In this document: positions 11,957 to 22,625 of the stretch, in pieces
Layout of the letters: each line of letters opens with the position of its first letter
Position numbering within the stretch: position 1 is the first letter of the stretch
NCBI GenBank assembly: GCA_051453625.1
Contig: JBOZIK010000001.1
Span: 29,177,844-29,241,843 of the forward strand
Direction of reading: 5' to 3'
From: Welwitschia mirabilis
Lineage: Eukaryota; Gnetophyta; Gnetopsida; Welwitschiales
Length of the DNA stretch: 64,000 bases
Translations under genes and position numbers: made by a program
Notes under the pieces: generated by a model
What the model was told of the DNA's origin: nothing
Seen by the model: the letters and a program-made list of their open reading frames with translations, nothing else
Database searches by the model: none

Positions 11957-14440
11957 TTTTTTTTTTTTGAATAAAAGTTAGGAAAACATTTCATTACTGG
12001 AGTGTTTAAAATACAAACTGAAACAAAAAACTTGAGGGAAAAACATCAAGCGGCAGATAGAGACACTATGCTTACAATGCTCTGGGGGCTGGAACTTACT
12101 ACTCCAGACCCAAAGAAAAAATACTACTACCTCTACAGAAACTCCTAGCCTAGATATCGGCCTAAGAGATAAGCTATTGGCACCTAATGAGAAGCCAAAA
12201 GGGCACTCTCCATAGACCTGCATAACTGTGTAAGAGGAGCTTGGGCTTCCAGGAAAACTACCTTCCATACACTGAGAAGCATAAAAAATAAAGTACACCC
12301 TGAATCATTTACCATCTAGACATGCTTAAGACAATAGACATTGAAACAAGTAGTGCATAAGTTTGTTGCTCAGATAATAGGCCTGGTATTAAATCACCAA
12401 CTTTAAAGTCACCAAAGAAAGCTCTGCCTTCTGTCAAGAGTGGCTACCTACTCACGATTGTTCTTCCTATTCAAGAAATGGCCAAAACATATACCTTCCA
12501 TAAGATTGAGAACCAAGCTGAAAGCACTCTAAGAGAGGTTAAAAGTACACACACTGCGGGCCTGTACATCTGCATCCTATAAGGTCCACTTTCCCTATGT
12601 TTAGCAACTAAGAATCTAAAAAAACTTCTAGACGAGGGAGCGATAAGAACAAAAATTATTCTTGCTTAATAGGCTCCGTGCACCAAAATCACTGATAAAG
12701 AATGAGAAACAATAGGGACAAAACTGGAAGGGCCTGTCTATAAGTAATGCCAAAGGAAATACCGAGACTATTAAAATGTTATGCCCAGCAATTGAGGAGA
12801 TAACCCTCTGTTTGACACCACTCTCCATTTTTCTACGTATTTTTAAGTTGTTGAATTAACATCAATCCAATAGAAAGCTGAAACTTAATTTCTTTGATAA
12901 TCTGGGTAATTTGGATATCTCTTTGTTTGAAAATTTTTTCATTCCTTGCTTTCCATATATGACAAATATCAGCTATTATGAGGAATTTTGTGATACCATG
13001 TTGTGTAACCCTTTATTTGTGCTTCCATTTTACCCAAATAAACACCTCCTTCCAAGAGTGTATTGGATGGATGAGGCCAACTAGGCTTAAAGATGTTCTA
13101 AGAAGGAGGGCACAAGAAGAGCATTCAAAGAAGAGGTGATTTCTAGATTCATCAGCTGAGCCACAGAGGGCACACATCGGATCAGTATGAATCCCTATCT
13201 TGAGGATCCTATCTTTAGTGAACAATCTATTATTACAAGTCAACCAAGCAATGAAAGAATATTTTCGGAGGGAAATATAGTTCTAAACTATGTCAGACTA
13301 GTCGATCTTTGGGTCTTGGCTACAAAAATAGTGATAAACTAAAGCTGTGGAAGAAGGGGTACCTGAAGCTTTCCATACCATCAAATCAGCAGAAAATAGC
13401 ACATAACCGTCTAGAAGGGGTCTGAGTTTTAGAATATTTTTAATGATCCGTGAGGTATTATGTTTAACCTAATATTGTCAAATCTTTATTCCTTTAAAAT
13501 AGTAATCGTTGCACCATTTTATCCATAGAGTATCTTTCTTGAGTGCTAAATCCCAGAGCTGAGTAATCACCAATGCTTTATTCATCGAAATGGATTCTGT
13601 AAAACCAAGTCTCACAACTCTTTTCGGTTTAACCANNNNNAGCTAAGCAATAGGAGCTTTTTTAGACTGCTCTAAATTCCCTGTTCATAGGAAATGGTTA
13701 CATAGAGAATTAATTTCATGCAGAAATTTGTTTGGAAGAATAAAAACCCTGCACCAGAAGGAGGAAAGAGACTGAAGCACAACCTTAATCAAAATACATC
13801 TACTTGCATATGATAAGAATTTTATAGTCCAAGATCTAATTTTCTCCGTTACCCTAAGAATAAGAGGGAGACAGTCTAAAACAAATAATTTTTTAGAGTT
13901 CAGAGGAACAACTAAGTATTTAACTAGAAGGACTCCTTATAAGAAACCCAGCATAAGAATCTGTTTTTTTTCCTAAGGTAATACCTCCAAAAAATGCTTG
14001 ACTCTTTAAGGAGTTAGCCTCAAGACCTGAGACCTCCTTAAAATGGTCTAGGATTTGTTTCAACAAACAAATAGACATAACATCAGCTTTATAGAAAATG
14101 AACAGGCCATTTGCATAACAAAGGTGGGTAATTTGCAGTTTGTTGCATTTAGGATGGAAGTGAAAGTTGGGAGTGTGAGTCAGCTTCTTTAGACATCTCA
14201 AAACGTATTACATAATATTGCAGAAAAGATACAGGGATAGCAGGTCACCTTGTCTAAGGCCTCTTTTCCCTTGAAAGCAACCTACCAGACCACCATTGAT
14301 GAGGCTTGAAAAGAATGGAGTTGTAACACAAGCTTTAATCCACTTAATCACTTTGTAAGGGAAGCCTATTTCTTTCAATAAATTGAATAAGAGAATGCCA
14401 TGAGATAGTGATTGCTCCTTAGTGTAATGGTTGAGGACGA
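11957..14440 (-). mobile_element. 5'-truncated L1-type LINE (RT to 3' tail)
   Basis: Minus-strand frames give LINE ORF2 segments in order. Around 14406-14220 is an RT palm segment ending RGLRQGD-LS-YLF, the GLRQGDPLSPYLF motif. At about 14130-14090 the catalytic F/YADD box reads YANG. At 14075-13985 is DHFKEVSGLEANSLKSQAFF, the usual 'FSG L..N..KS' motif. At 13243-13013 is a zf-RVT domain with CALC-x8-H-x4-C (residues 24, 27, 36, 41 of that frame). A run of 12 T at 11957-11968 is the poly(A) tail read in reverse, marking the 3' end. Endonuclease and ORF1 are absent, as in typical 5' truncation. A 5-base gap lies at 13636-13640. Numerous stops; dead copy. It is less AT-rich than its surroundings. 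Confidence 0.8.
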
Positions 14441-14869
14441 TTATTAAGAAGAGAGTTTCGTTTTTTTCATTTCCCTTTGTTTATGCCAATTTGTTTGTGA
14501 ATCAAACTTGTAAAATAGTGTTAGCGAAGTCTTGAATCCAACTTGTTAAGAAAGGTTAGAAAAACTATTATATAACTATATATCATTTAGGGTAACATAA
14601 CTAATTAACAAAAGAAATCTCAATATTGATTAGGCCTATCACCTTATCTAATATATGGAAATGGACATAAAATGGAAATATAGACTTTACTTCATATTTA
14701 ATATATGGAATTTAATTTCAAAATAAAAAACATAAAATTAATATATGTTGCAACAGAAAACTAAGAATTTCTCATCTTTCCTAAGTTCTTGTCATGATAG
14801 AAGACCTCATTTTGAATTAATTATTAAAATAAAATAAATTGCAAAAAATATAAAATTCCCAAATTTTTT
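14441..14869. other. AT-rich intergenic region
   Basis: Lies between the LINE 5' truncation point and the GGCC hairpin repeats. No gene or clear target-site duplication of the LINE seen. Confidence 0.5.
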
Positions 14870-15255
14870 GGCCGAGAGGCCATCCCGAGTCAGTGATTTG
14901 TCGCCTATTTTTTAAAAATTTTATTTTGTTTGGCCGAGAGGCCATCCCCAGTCAGTGATTAGTCCAGGATAGTGTTATGCCTATTTTTTAAAATTTTTAT
15001 TTTTAGTTTAAAAATCTTATAAAACATTAAACTTAGTTAATTTAGAAACAATAGAGGCAATAAATGTTGAAACAGCAATTCTAATAAATTTTGATTTGGC
15101 CGAGAGGCCATCCGCAGTTAGTGATTTGTCCGAGATGCCTATTCTTTAAAAATTTTATTTTTAGTTTAAAAAAACTTATAAAACTTCAAACTTACTTAAT
15201 TTGGAAATGGTAGAGGTAATAAATGTTGAAATTGCAATTCGAATAAATTTTGAAA
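14870..15255. repeat. Tandem repeat, about 166 bp unit with GGCC-GAGA-GGCC hairpin
   Basis: The 12-mer GGCCGAGAGGCC occurs at 14870, 14932 and 15098, each followed by a conserved CATCC-(C/G)-AGT-AGTGATT stretch and a T/A-rich body. The unit starting at 14932 and that at 15098 align over about 160 bp; the first is only 62 bp. GGCC on both sides of GAGA can pair as a 4-bp stem with a 4-nt loop. The array is just downstream of the ZAT gene's polyA signal. Confidence 0.85.
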
Positions 15256-15610
15256 TGGGAAACCTTAATTTCTTTTGAAAAATTTAACCTCATATTTTTA
15301 AAACGGTAAGCCTAATTTTATGGGGCTATTTTCACCATTTAAGAAGGGTCAAACAATTACACACAATCGAAAGGTGGAAAACATTAATACATCTCAGCCA
15401 AGTTATAAATATATATTTATAATATATATTTAAGTTAATAGATAAGCAATCATAAAAATACACATTCATTCAATATTCAAATTAATTACAACACACAAGG
15501 ACAAAGATATTCTTTATTGAAATTAATTATGGGAAAACAGGACAGAACAATGAATCAAGTACACTCACACAAGCACTGTAAGCATTTTCTTGGAAGGTAA
15601 AGCTTCCTCT
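15256..15610. other. 3' flank of the zinc-finger gene
   Basis: AT-rich. Includes the presumed 3' UTR (about 15490-15610) with a polyA signal, then non-coding DNA with a short TATA-rich tract near 15410-15435. Confidence 0.6.
15513..15518 (-). terminator. Candidate polyadenylation signal AATAAA
   Basis: A canonical AATAAA on the minus strand about 95 nt after the stop codon of the zinc-finger gene, a normal distance for a plant near-upstream element. Confidence 0.55.
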
Positions 15611-16381
15611 TCATGCGCACTTGAAGATCCTCGTGTTCAAGTCAATCAGGACACTCTTATTGCTATTCGTCTGGAGAATTGCGGAATTATGAACTTCTGG
15701 AGTTGCAGATGGACAAACTGAAGCCCTAACATAATGTGACCTCTTATGACCTCCCAGAGCCTGTCCGGACTTGAAAACTTTTCGACAAACTGAACACTTA
15801 TGAAAACTTCTCAGTGATCCTTCCATCAAGCGTTCGTCAACAATTCGATTTGCAATCGGAAAAGATAACGATGTATCAGATTCCGCGTTGCTATTCGGGT
15901 CTCTACTTATTCTAGCCTCTTGTGACTGAGCACCGATCTTAAGCTTATTCAAGCAGCTCCTGCGGTGTCCGCCGAGAGCTTGGAAAAACCTGAATCTGCG
16001 TTTGCAAGTGATGCACTGATAGTACCTTGCGCTACAAGTAGAAGAACCAGAGGAATCACCGACTGAAGCGACCCTGTTTCTGTTTGAAGTTATGGCGTCA
16101 ACATTTTCAAAGGTATGAGCAGATGGTGCATGAGTTGCAGATCGAGCGAAAGAACAAGTAATGAACCGCTTCTTCGTGTCCCTCAAAAATGAAATCCCGA
16201 AATGTTGGAGTGCTACTGTGGCCAAAAGAGTCAGGCTTTCAAAATTCTCTTCATCAGGATTTTTGTCATTCCCATCAACTGAATCATAATCAAAAGCAGC
16301 AGCAGAAGAAGAAGAATACGGTGTTATAAACGCGGAGGATCTCTTTTTTGAAGGCAATCTGCTCTCGAGGGAAATGTCCAT
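15611..16381 (-). CDS. ZAT-type two-finger C2H2 zinc-finger transcriptional repressor
   Basis: Single-exon gene for a 256-residue protein. It has two QALGGH zinc fingers, the plant-specific EPF/ZAT signature: finger 1 at residues 121-143 (C123, C126, H139, C143; QALGGH 134-139) and finger 2 at 194-216 (C196, C199, H212, H216; QALGGH 207-212). Finger 1 ends in Cys where His is usual, giving a C2HC ligand set. A basic SKKR at 11-14 may aid nuclear import, and LIDLN at 245-249 is an EAR-type repression motif of the kind that recruits TOPLESS co-repressors. Finger style resembles the ZAT1/4/9 branch, without that branch's N-terminal third finger. Family members are nuclear DNA-binding repressors, often in stress responses; the target here is unknown. 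The ATG follows a TATA box by about 80 bp, and no disruption is seen. A decayed duplicate lies at 21190-22078. Confidence 0.88.
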   Translation of the reverse strand: MDISLESRLPSKKRSSAFITPYSSSSAAAFDYDSVDGNDKNPDEENFESLTLLATVALQHFGISFLRDTKKRFITCSFARSATHAPSAHTFENVDAITSNRNRVASVGDSSGSSTCSARYYQCITCKRRFRFFQALGGHRRSCLNKLKIGAQSQEARISRDPNSNAESDTSLSFPIANRIVDERLMEGSLRSFHKCSVCRKVFKSGQALGGHKRSHYVRASVCPSATPEVHNSAILQTNSNKSVLIDLNTRIFKCA

Positions 16382-16460
16382 GGCGAAATCCTCCTGTGAA
16401 AAACTGCCTGTGAAAACGGTAGTGTGTAAATCACAGGTGAGGAGGGAGAAGAAACATTGT

Positions 16461-16470
16461 ACTTAAATAC
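16461..16470 (-). promoter_or_regulatory. Candidate TATA box of the zinc-finger gene
   Basis: Minus-strand GTATTTAAGT, a TATTTAA-type TATA element about 80 bp upstream of the ATG. It predicts a transcription start near 16430-16440 and a 5' UTR of about 50 nt. Confidence 0.5.
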
Positions 16471-16609
16471 ATAATATTCAAGCTTAAGAAAACAGGCAGT
16501 TTCATAAAATTCCGGTTCCATAAACTACGCCAAGTTTCAAAAATAGATTATTGAAACATTGTGCTTGTCTCCTGATCACACGTACGATTGTCATTTCCTA
16601 CGTTCATGT

Positions 16610-17033
16610 TGGAACTTGCTCAGATAATAAACCGACAAACACGACTCATGTTCTTATGTTCTTATGTTTACAACATGTTTCTTACACATACAATTGTTTA
16701 GATAATGAACCTATGACTTACCACTTTAGCTAAAGAAGGGCCCAAATCATTTCTAATTTATAATAAAGTAAGACTCCTACTTTTTGAAAGCAGAGTCCCA
16801 TGCATAGTCCAGACTAAGACACATGATGGAACTTGGTTAGTTAATAAACCAACAAACACAACTCATAACCCATGTTCTCATGTTTACATGTTACTTATAA
16901 TTGTTTAGATAATAATCTTTTAAATTATCACTTTAGCTGAAAAAGGGCCAAAATCATTTCTAATTTATGATAAAGTAAGATTTCTATTTGAAAGCACTAT
17001 CCCATGTATAATCCAAATTAAGACACATTATGG
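16610..17033. repeat. Two-copy tandem duplication upstream of the zinc-finger gene
   Basis: The block starting TGGAACTTG at 16610 recurs at 16827 (offset 217 bp). Both contain, in order, a motif for two adjacent 'aaacc(g/a)acaaacac(g/a)actcat' words, a 'gtttagataat' word, a 'cactttagct' word, an 'aaatcatttctaattta' word and an ending 'agacacat-atgg'. Mismatches are mostly G/C to A/T, more in the distal copy. The block sits about 150-580 bp upstream of the TATA box, in the promoter region. Confidence 0.85.
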
Positions 17034-17194
17034 TATAATCAAGAATTGGCTGTTGTTTATCGTATTCTAGACTTGAAGAAGAATCTCATCTTGTTGGGAA
17101 CACTTAACACTATTAGTTGCAAGTTCACTACTAAATGTGGAGTTTTGAAGGTCTCTAAGACTGCTTTGTTGACATGAAAGGATAGAGAAGGAAT
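17034..17194 (+). pseudogene. Copia pol remnant, left half (pre-integrase domain)
   Basis: The plus-strand frame reads VYRILDLKKNLILLGTL then CGVLKVSKTALLT, the GAG-pre-integrase signature of Ty1/copia pol (VR.IPDLKKNLISLGTL ... GGVLKVSKG). A TGA stop follows. The homology is interrupted at 17194 by a solo LTR and resumes at 18505. Confidence 0.8.
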
Positions 17195-18504
17195 TGATAG
17201 GATCGAGAACCCTACAGAGGGGGATGAATAGGTTCTCTTAATAATTTATGCCCAAAATTGAAATATTTAAATCTATTTAAGCACAACTTGCATATGCAAA
17301 TAACTACTATAAGAATGTGCATACAATAAGAAAAAATCGAAACTAAGAAATCAAAAAATAAAATGCAGAAACTACCAATTTCGATGCACGCCAGATTTAT
17401 AGTGGTTCAGAAACTTACTTACTCCACTCTCGATGATCAGCTTTTCCCAAGCTCGATCTCGGATCTCTATTACTCTATAGGTTTTTTAGGTTCATCTTTA
17501 ATCCTTACAAGCGGACTTTTACAGACTAAGTCTCAACCTATGAAAACAATGAATGTGATGTAGTAATGCCTTGATCGTACAGATCTCATATGTTCTATAG
17601 TAGTACAATGAATGGAGTTATTCTCTGGTAGATCACAACAAGATCGAAGTGCTTGTGCCAAGGATGAATCTCCTCATGTGAAGCACTACAATGATATACC
17701 AATGAAATTACAGTTTGATCTTTTAGATCCACAATGATTATGCCGAATAAGAACAGTGCCAAAAAGATCTCTAGGTAATTAATAGCATAGCTATTTATAA
17801 TGGAGGGCTAATACTTTTTATTACAATTGAATTGCACCTCTAATGGCTATAAACGGCTAGGAAACGGCTAGTTAATGGCTAGGAAATGGCTAGTTAATGG
17901 CTAGGAAATGGGTACATAACGTTTAGAAATTTTTCTTTTCCATGCCATTCAATCAACCCCACATAAATCTAGTCGACCCCATGTGGTGTTGTGAATTACA
18001 CAGGTCTCCCGAGAGAGAAATTCAGTCAACTCAGTTTTTTACATCTCTAAGTTCGGTCGACCCCATTTCGATCCGATCAACCCTAGTTCGGTCGACCCCA
18101 TCCTAGATCTGGTCAACCACATAAAAATCTAGTTGATCCCTTTCCTTTCACTTCAGGGATACCGACTTCCAAATTCGATCGACCCCATAAAAATCTAGTC
18201 GGCTCCTTTCCATTCGGTTTAGGGATACTGACTTCCAAATTATAGGTCCAGTCGACTCCTTTAGAATCTGATCGACCCCTCTAGGTTTATTCCATTTTTC
18301 TCTTCACAGCTTCAGGTGTGATCGACCTCTTTAGAATCCAGTCGACCTCCACTAGAGGGTAAACTAACTCAACAGGTTTCTAATGCATATTTTTATCTAA
18401 TTCTTTCAACCTGCAAACAATTAATCTCATCTGCACAAAAGATATAAAATTTACACTACACAAGAGATATTACTTTAACATTAATTAGCAAATATAATCT
18501 AATA
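17195..18504 (-). mobile_element. Solo LTR of the Sirevirus-like family with 5-bp target duplication
   Basis: About 1310 bp, TG at 17195 to TA at 18504 (CA in sister copies). GGAAT flanks it on both sides (17190-17194 and 18505-18509), a perfect 5-bp target-site duplication, and no internal sequence remains. It is therefore the product of LTR-LTR recombination. It contains the shared GATCGAGAACCC edge block, 'tatagtgg-ttcag' block (17400), and about 14 GTCGACCCC-like motifs at 17945-18360. It splits a copia pol fragment. Confidence 0.92.
17791..17799 (-). promoter_or_regulatory. LTR promoter TATA box
   Basis: Minus-strand TATAAATAG in the solo LTR. The same motif recurs at the equivalent place in other family LTRs (35814-35823, 41568-41576, 61176-61185), which supports it as the element's own promoter. 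Confidence 0.55.
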
Positions 18505-18775
18505 GGAATGACCTCTATTTCTCTAAGGCAACATAGTGTTTGATCTTGTAGTAGTGTAGTTACCATGGGATACAAATGCTAAGGTTGCTCAACATTGTTA
18601 TATGCATTTGAGAAAGATGAGTGAGAAGGATATGACAGTGTTGAGCAAAAACCATTTTCTTGTTAGCTAGAAAATTGGAAAGCTATAATTTTTTAAGCAT
18701 TATGTCTTTGAAAAGACATGTAGGGAAAATGCCATAACAATGTTCATAGGACCAAATGGACATCATATTATTTCT
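18505..18775 (+). pseudogene. Copia pol remnant, right half (pre-integrase domain)
   Basis: After the solo LTR one frame reads MHLRKMSEKDMTVLSKNHF and then a counterpart of KIGKLDFCEHCVFGKQ (KIGKL-FFKHYVFEKT), continuing the GAG-pre-integrase domain of the left half. The zinc-binding W-H..H residues are lost and stops are present. Confidence 0.75.
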
Positions 18776-21189
18776 CTTAACCTTTGCTAGTAATACTTGA
18801 GGAAGTTCTAGATGTATATTTCAAAGCATAAGAATTTTATGTTTTAGAAAATTAGATAGTAGAAGGTTACAATTCAAAAGAATAGAGGATAAAATAAAAA
18901 CTTAAAATAGAAAGTGGCATGGAATTTTATAAGAGTGAATCTAGTGAATTCTATAGAATTCTACAAGAATGAAGACATTATTAACCATTATATTATTAGG
19001 GGTAGATCAAAATAGAATGAAGTTACAAGGTTCATTAATAGATCTTTTTAGAATGAACTTTAGCCTCATACTTAATATTAAGTCTAGAATCTTTAATACC
19101 ATATTGGGAATTTGTAATAATAATTTTAAATGCAATGCTTTTAGGTTCCTTTATGAATAGTGGAAATGAAAACTAAGTAAGACCAAACTATTAATATAAA
19201 TTAGATGCTATAATTGATTAAATAATTAATAATTTGAGAAAGAGACATTGTTAAAAAAATATTTTAGCAAGTAGATAAGAAGGTGATTTAGATTGAATCA
19301 TCTACCTAAGCCTTTAGGCATAGGCCTTAATGACTTTAAGTGTTTCTTACACTTCTTCTTTTTCTCTTATAGGATTAAATACTAATTATTTAAACATTAA
19401 TTATTTGAAATGTAGGATCTTCATCTCATAATTTTTGCCAATTGGAAAATGGATGCATGCTTTGGAAATGAAACAAAACATGCTATTCCATTTCCTACCA
19501 ATTTAATATTTTTTAAGTGATTGAATTTAACTTGTGAATATTTTCCTATAATTTTATTTTAGTTATATGCTTATTATTTTTATTTTTAATTTTTAGATTC
19601 ATTTTGATTTTTTTTTGCTTCATTTTATTATTTTATTGTTCTTCTTGATTTACCATTTTTATAATTACTTCATCTTCAATTTCTTTAAATTATCTTTCTT
19701 TTGTAGTTTGTCATATTTTAAATTGTTTCATATTTCATCACACTCATTTGGCTTAAATTTATGAGTTAGCAGGAAAGTGATATTTCTTTTAAATGCATTA
19801 CTTCATCCAAGGAATTATTTTTCTACTTAGTTTTTTTTGTTACTTTGTTCTAATATAATACATTACCTTCTATTTTTTTTTCTTAATTCGACAAATGATT
19901 TATTTAATAATGACTATTACTTACTTCTTTTAGAAGATGACTTATTTAGCTTAATTATTTATTCAATTTTCAAAATATTAATTTGTTTCTTTAATGAAGT
20001 ATAAAACAATACAAACACAAATACTTACTGAAAAATCTTAATCATTTACACCAAAAAAAATAATTATTTCCAAGGTAGATATATAATAAGGGAAAATTTT
20101 CATTTTGATGAATTTGTCATATTTCTATTTATGGGTCTAGTTTCTTAATGGTTTTTGCATGGTTGGTTTAGTAGTAATGGTTGTTTTAGTATCTTATCTT
20201 ACATATTCTTCCTATGTTATAGATCTATCTAAATTAAGTGGCTCACCTTGCTTTGGAACTTATTCAACTTATTTCAGGTCTTGTTTTTCATGAAGCTCCT
20301 CTAGTTGGACATGAAGAATCTTAGTAGTACTTCTGTTTTATTAAGCATTTTGTCTACTTCATCATATACTTGAGATATTTGATTCATCTTCCCTTCAAGA
20401 TGATGAATCTTGGATTATTCTTTGTTCAACCATTCTTAGGTTAATTCTCTATCATTTCTTCCCTTTTTAATACTACTTTATGATATGTTTTGTTGATAGT
20501 ATTTCATGCTTTATTAGTGTACTTGTCTTTTTTAAATGAGTTAAATTTTTATTTCATTATAGTTGATATTATTGTGGTATTAAAATTAAAGGATTTTTCA
20601 TTAAAACATTCATAATCTTTATTATTAAGGGCCTTAGCACTAGAGGAGAATGAATTATCTTCTTTCTTTTTTATACCTTATTTAATCTAAGTAAATTATT
20701 ATTATGTTAATTAAAATCATATATTTTACTACAACTTAGAGTTGGTTATCAACATTAGTTAATAAAATAAAAATATTTATTTTACTTAGTTATAACCACC
20801 TATTACATTGTTTGAAGTTCTGATAATGAACTTCTTCCTTTTACTATAATTTTTTTTTGGCATGTAATTATTAAATTCTAAGCTTAATGTTTGGTCATTA
20901 GGTGCTTACACATCTTTTATTTAAATCAAACCCTTTCAATTAAAGCTAGATGTAGTTTTTTACTATTTACTTGATTTGGCAAATTCCAATGAGAGTGACA
21001 AATGGAATATTTATAGCTAATAGTCTTAGAAGTAGAAATATGAAATATTTTAATGAGATCCTAATAAGATTATATGTTCTATAAAAAGAATGAATTGAAA
21101 ATACAAAATTGATAGCACAAAAGACAAGATTAAAACAATTAGAACCTTTTCAAAAAGGAGTGCGTTTTAAAGAGGCATTATATGCTACA
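18776..21189. other. AT-rich region without recognised genes
   Basis: Separates the copia fragment from the ZAT pseudogene. One 63-codon plus frame (18969-19160) has no recognisable content. A minus-strand stretch near 20280-20450 reads like a helical gag-type segment but cannot be assigned. Confidence 0.45.
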
Positions 21190-22078
21190 TTACTAATGAG
21201 AATATTCAATGAGTCACAAGAATAAAGCATTATTACAAATGCTATTTTAGAAAGTGTTTCTTGTTATGTAACTTCTTATGACCAATATCTAAACACTTAC
21301 TTATAAATTAAACATTTAAGATAACTATGCATTGATTCTTCCATTAATCATTAGTTAAGAATTGAACTTTTAATTAAATAATGATAATGATGTATTATAT
21401 TAGATATTGCTATGTGGGTACTAAATGATGTTAATATTATTCAAGAAACTCATGTGGTATACATCAAATCTGTAGAAAAATATAAATTTATATTTTTAGT
21501 GATGTACTCATAGCACCTTATGCCACAAGTAAAAGAACTAGAGAAATCCCTAACTAGAGAAAACTCTAAAAGATCTAAATATACCCTTGAAACTTCTTTC
21601 TTCCTGAATATTTCCTATTAAAATCTATAGCATATTTAATGATATTCATAGATGGTACATGAGTTTATATATTTAACTTAATCACTTGCTATTATACCTC
21701 CTTAGTTTCCTTTTGAAGGTCTATCCACAAAATCTTATTATATTAATGATAGATTATTAAGTTTTTCTATAAACCTAGTTAGTTTATTCTAATGATATTG
21801 ATTTATAATTCACACTACACTAAAATGTAGGGCATTTCTACCTAAAATAGGGGATAGTAATGATTTTCGTCTTTTTTTACTTGAAAGCATAATCCCCAAA
21901 TGTTGGAGTGCTACTATGGCCAAAAGAATAAAGTTTTTAAAATTTTTTTAATTAGAATAGTTCTAATATTCATCAACTAAATCATAATCGAAGTAATAAA
22001 ATAAGAAGGATAACATATTACTCTAAATGTGGTAGGTCTATTTCTTGAGGCCAATTTACACTTAATAGAATTATCCAT
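21190..22078 (-). pseudogene. Decayed duplicate of the ZAT zinc-finger gene
   Basis: Collinear with the gene at 15611-16381 over essentially its whole length. Clear matched blocks: 22076-22078 (start codon kept) with 16379-16381; about 21895-21960 with 16195-16260; 21500-21560 with 16010-16070; 21385-21440 with about 15870-15960 (with a small deletion); 21330-21385 with 15810-15870. From the conserved ATG the frame opens MDNSIKCKLASRNRPTTF, parallel to MDISLESRLPSKKRSSAF, but shifts in the Ser/Ala tract and stops after 34 codons. Both QALGGH fingers are destroyed. In compared stretches nearly every difference replaces G or C by A or T. Confidence 0.85.
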
Positions 22079-22625
22079 GATTAAATTATCTTATAACAAA
22101 CTACCTATAAATTCATTTTATTCAGCTAAATAAAACAAATAATTTTATTAAATTCTAATGAGATGCAATATATTTGTAATGTTAATTGCCAAATTTAAAA
22201 ACACATTGTAAGAGCATCATGCTAATTTCTTAATTTCATGACACGTAGAATTTTCATTTTCTACATCGATATTAGAATTTGATGGTTAGTAATATTATAG
22301 AAGAAGTCATATAATCCTTATTGAGTACTATAGTTATACACTATATTAGAATTATTCATATGATCCGAGTTAACATTAAGAAGATAGTTTTGAAAGTAAC
22401 ACATACTAAAAAAGTAGAAGTTTATTAGTGAAATAATTCTTTAAGGTTATTTATGTTAAAAAGTCATATGGAATTACTTATGTTCTTATATTTATAACAT
22501 GTTATTCAAACATATAATTATTAGATTATAAACCTATGTCTTATCACTTTAGATTAAAAAGTACCTAAATTACTTATAGATTCTAATAAAGTAATATTGT
22601 CCTTTTTGAAAGCTATTAGTAAATA
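22079..22625. repeat. Duplicated upstream region of the ZAT pseudogene
   Basis: The similarity to the functional locus continues beyond the start codon. 22240-22310 matches 16580-16660, and 22480-22620 matches 16655-16800 (words 'ttatgttctta', 'acatgtt', 'cctatg-cttacact', 'aataaagtaa', 'tttttgaaagc'). About 170 bp without a counterpart interrupts it at 22310-22480. The duplicated segment is thus about 1.2-1.4 kb including promoter. Only one copy of the 217-bp upstream block is present here. Confidence 0.75.

Noticed and set aside
16324-16733. Small frames upstream of and overlapping the ZAT start
   Set aside because: They lie in its promoter, 5' UTR or another frame and have no domain content.
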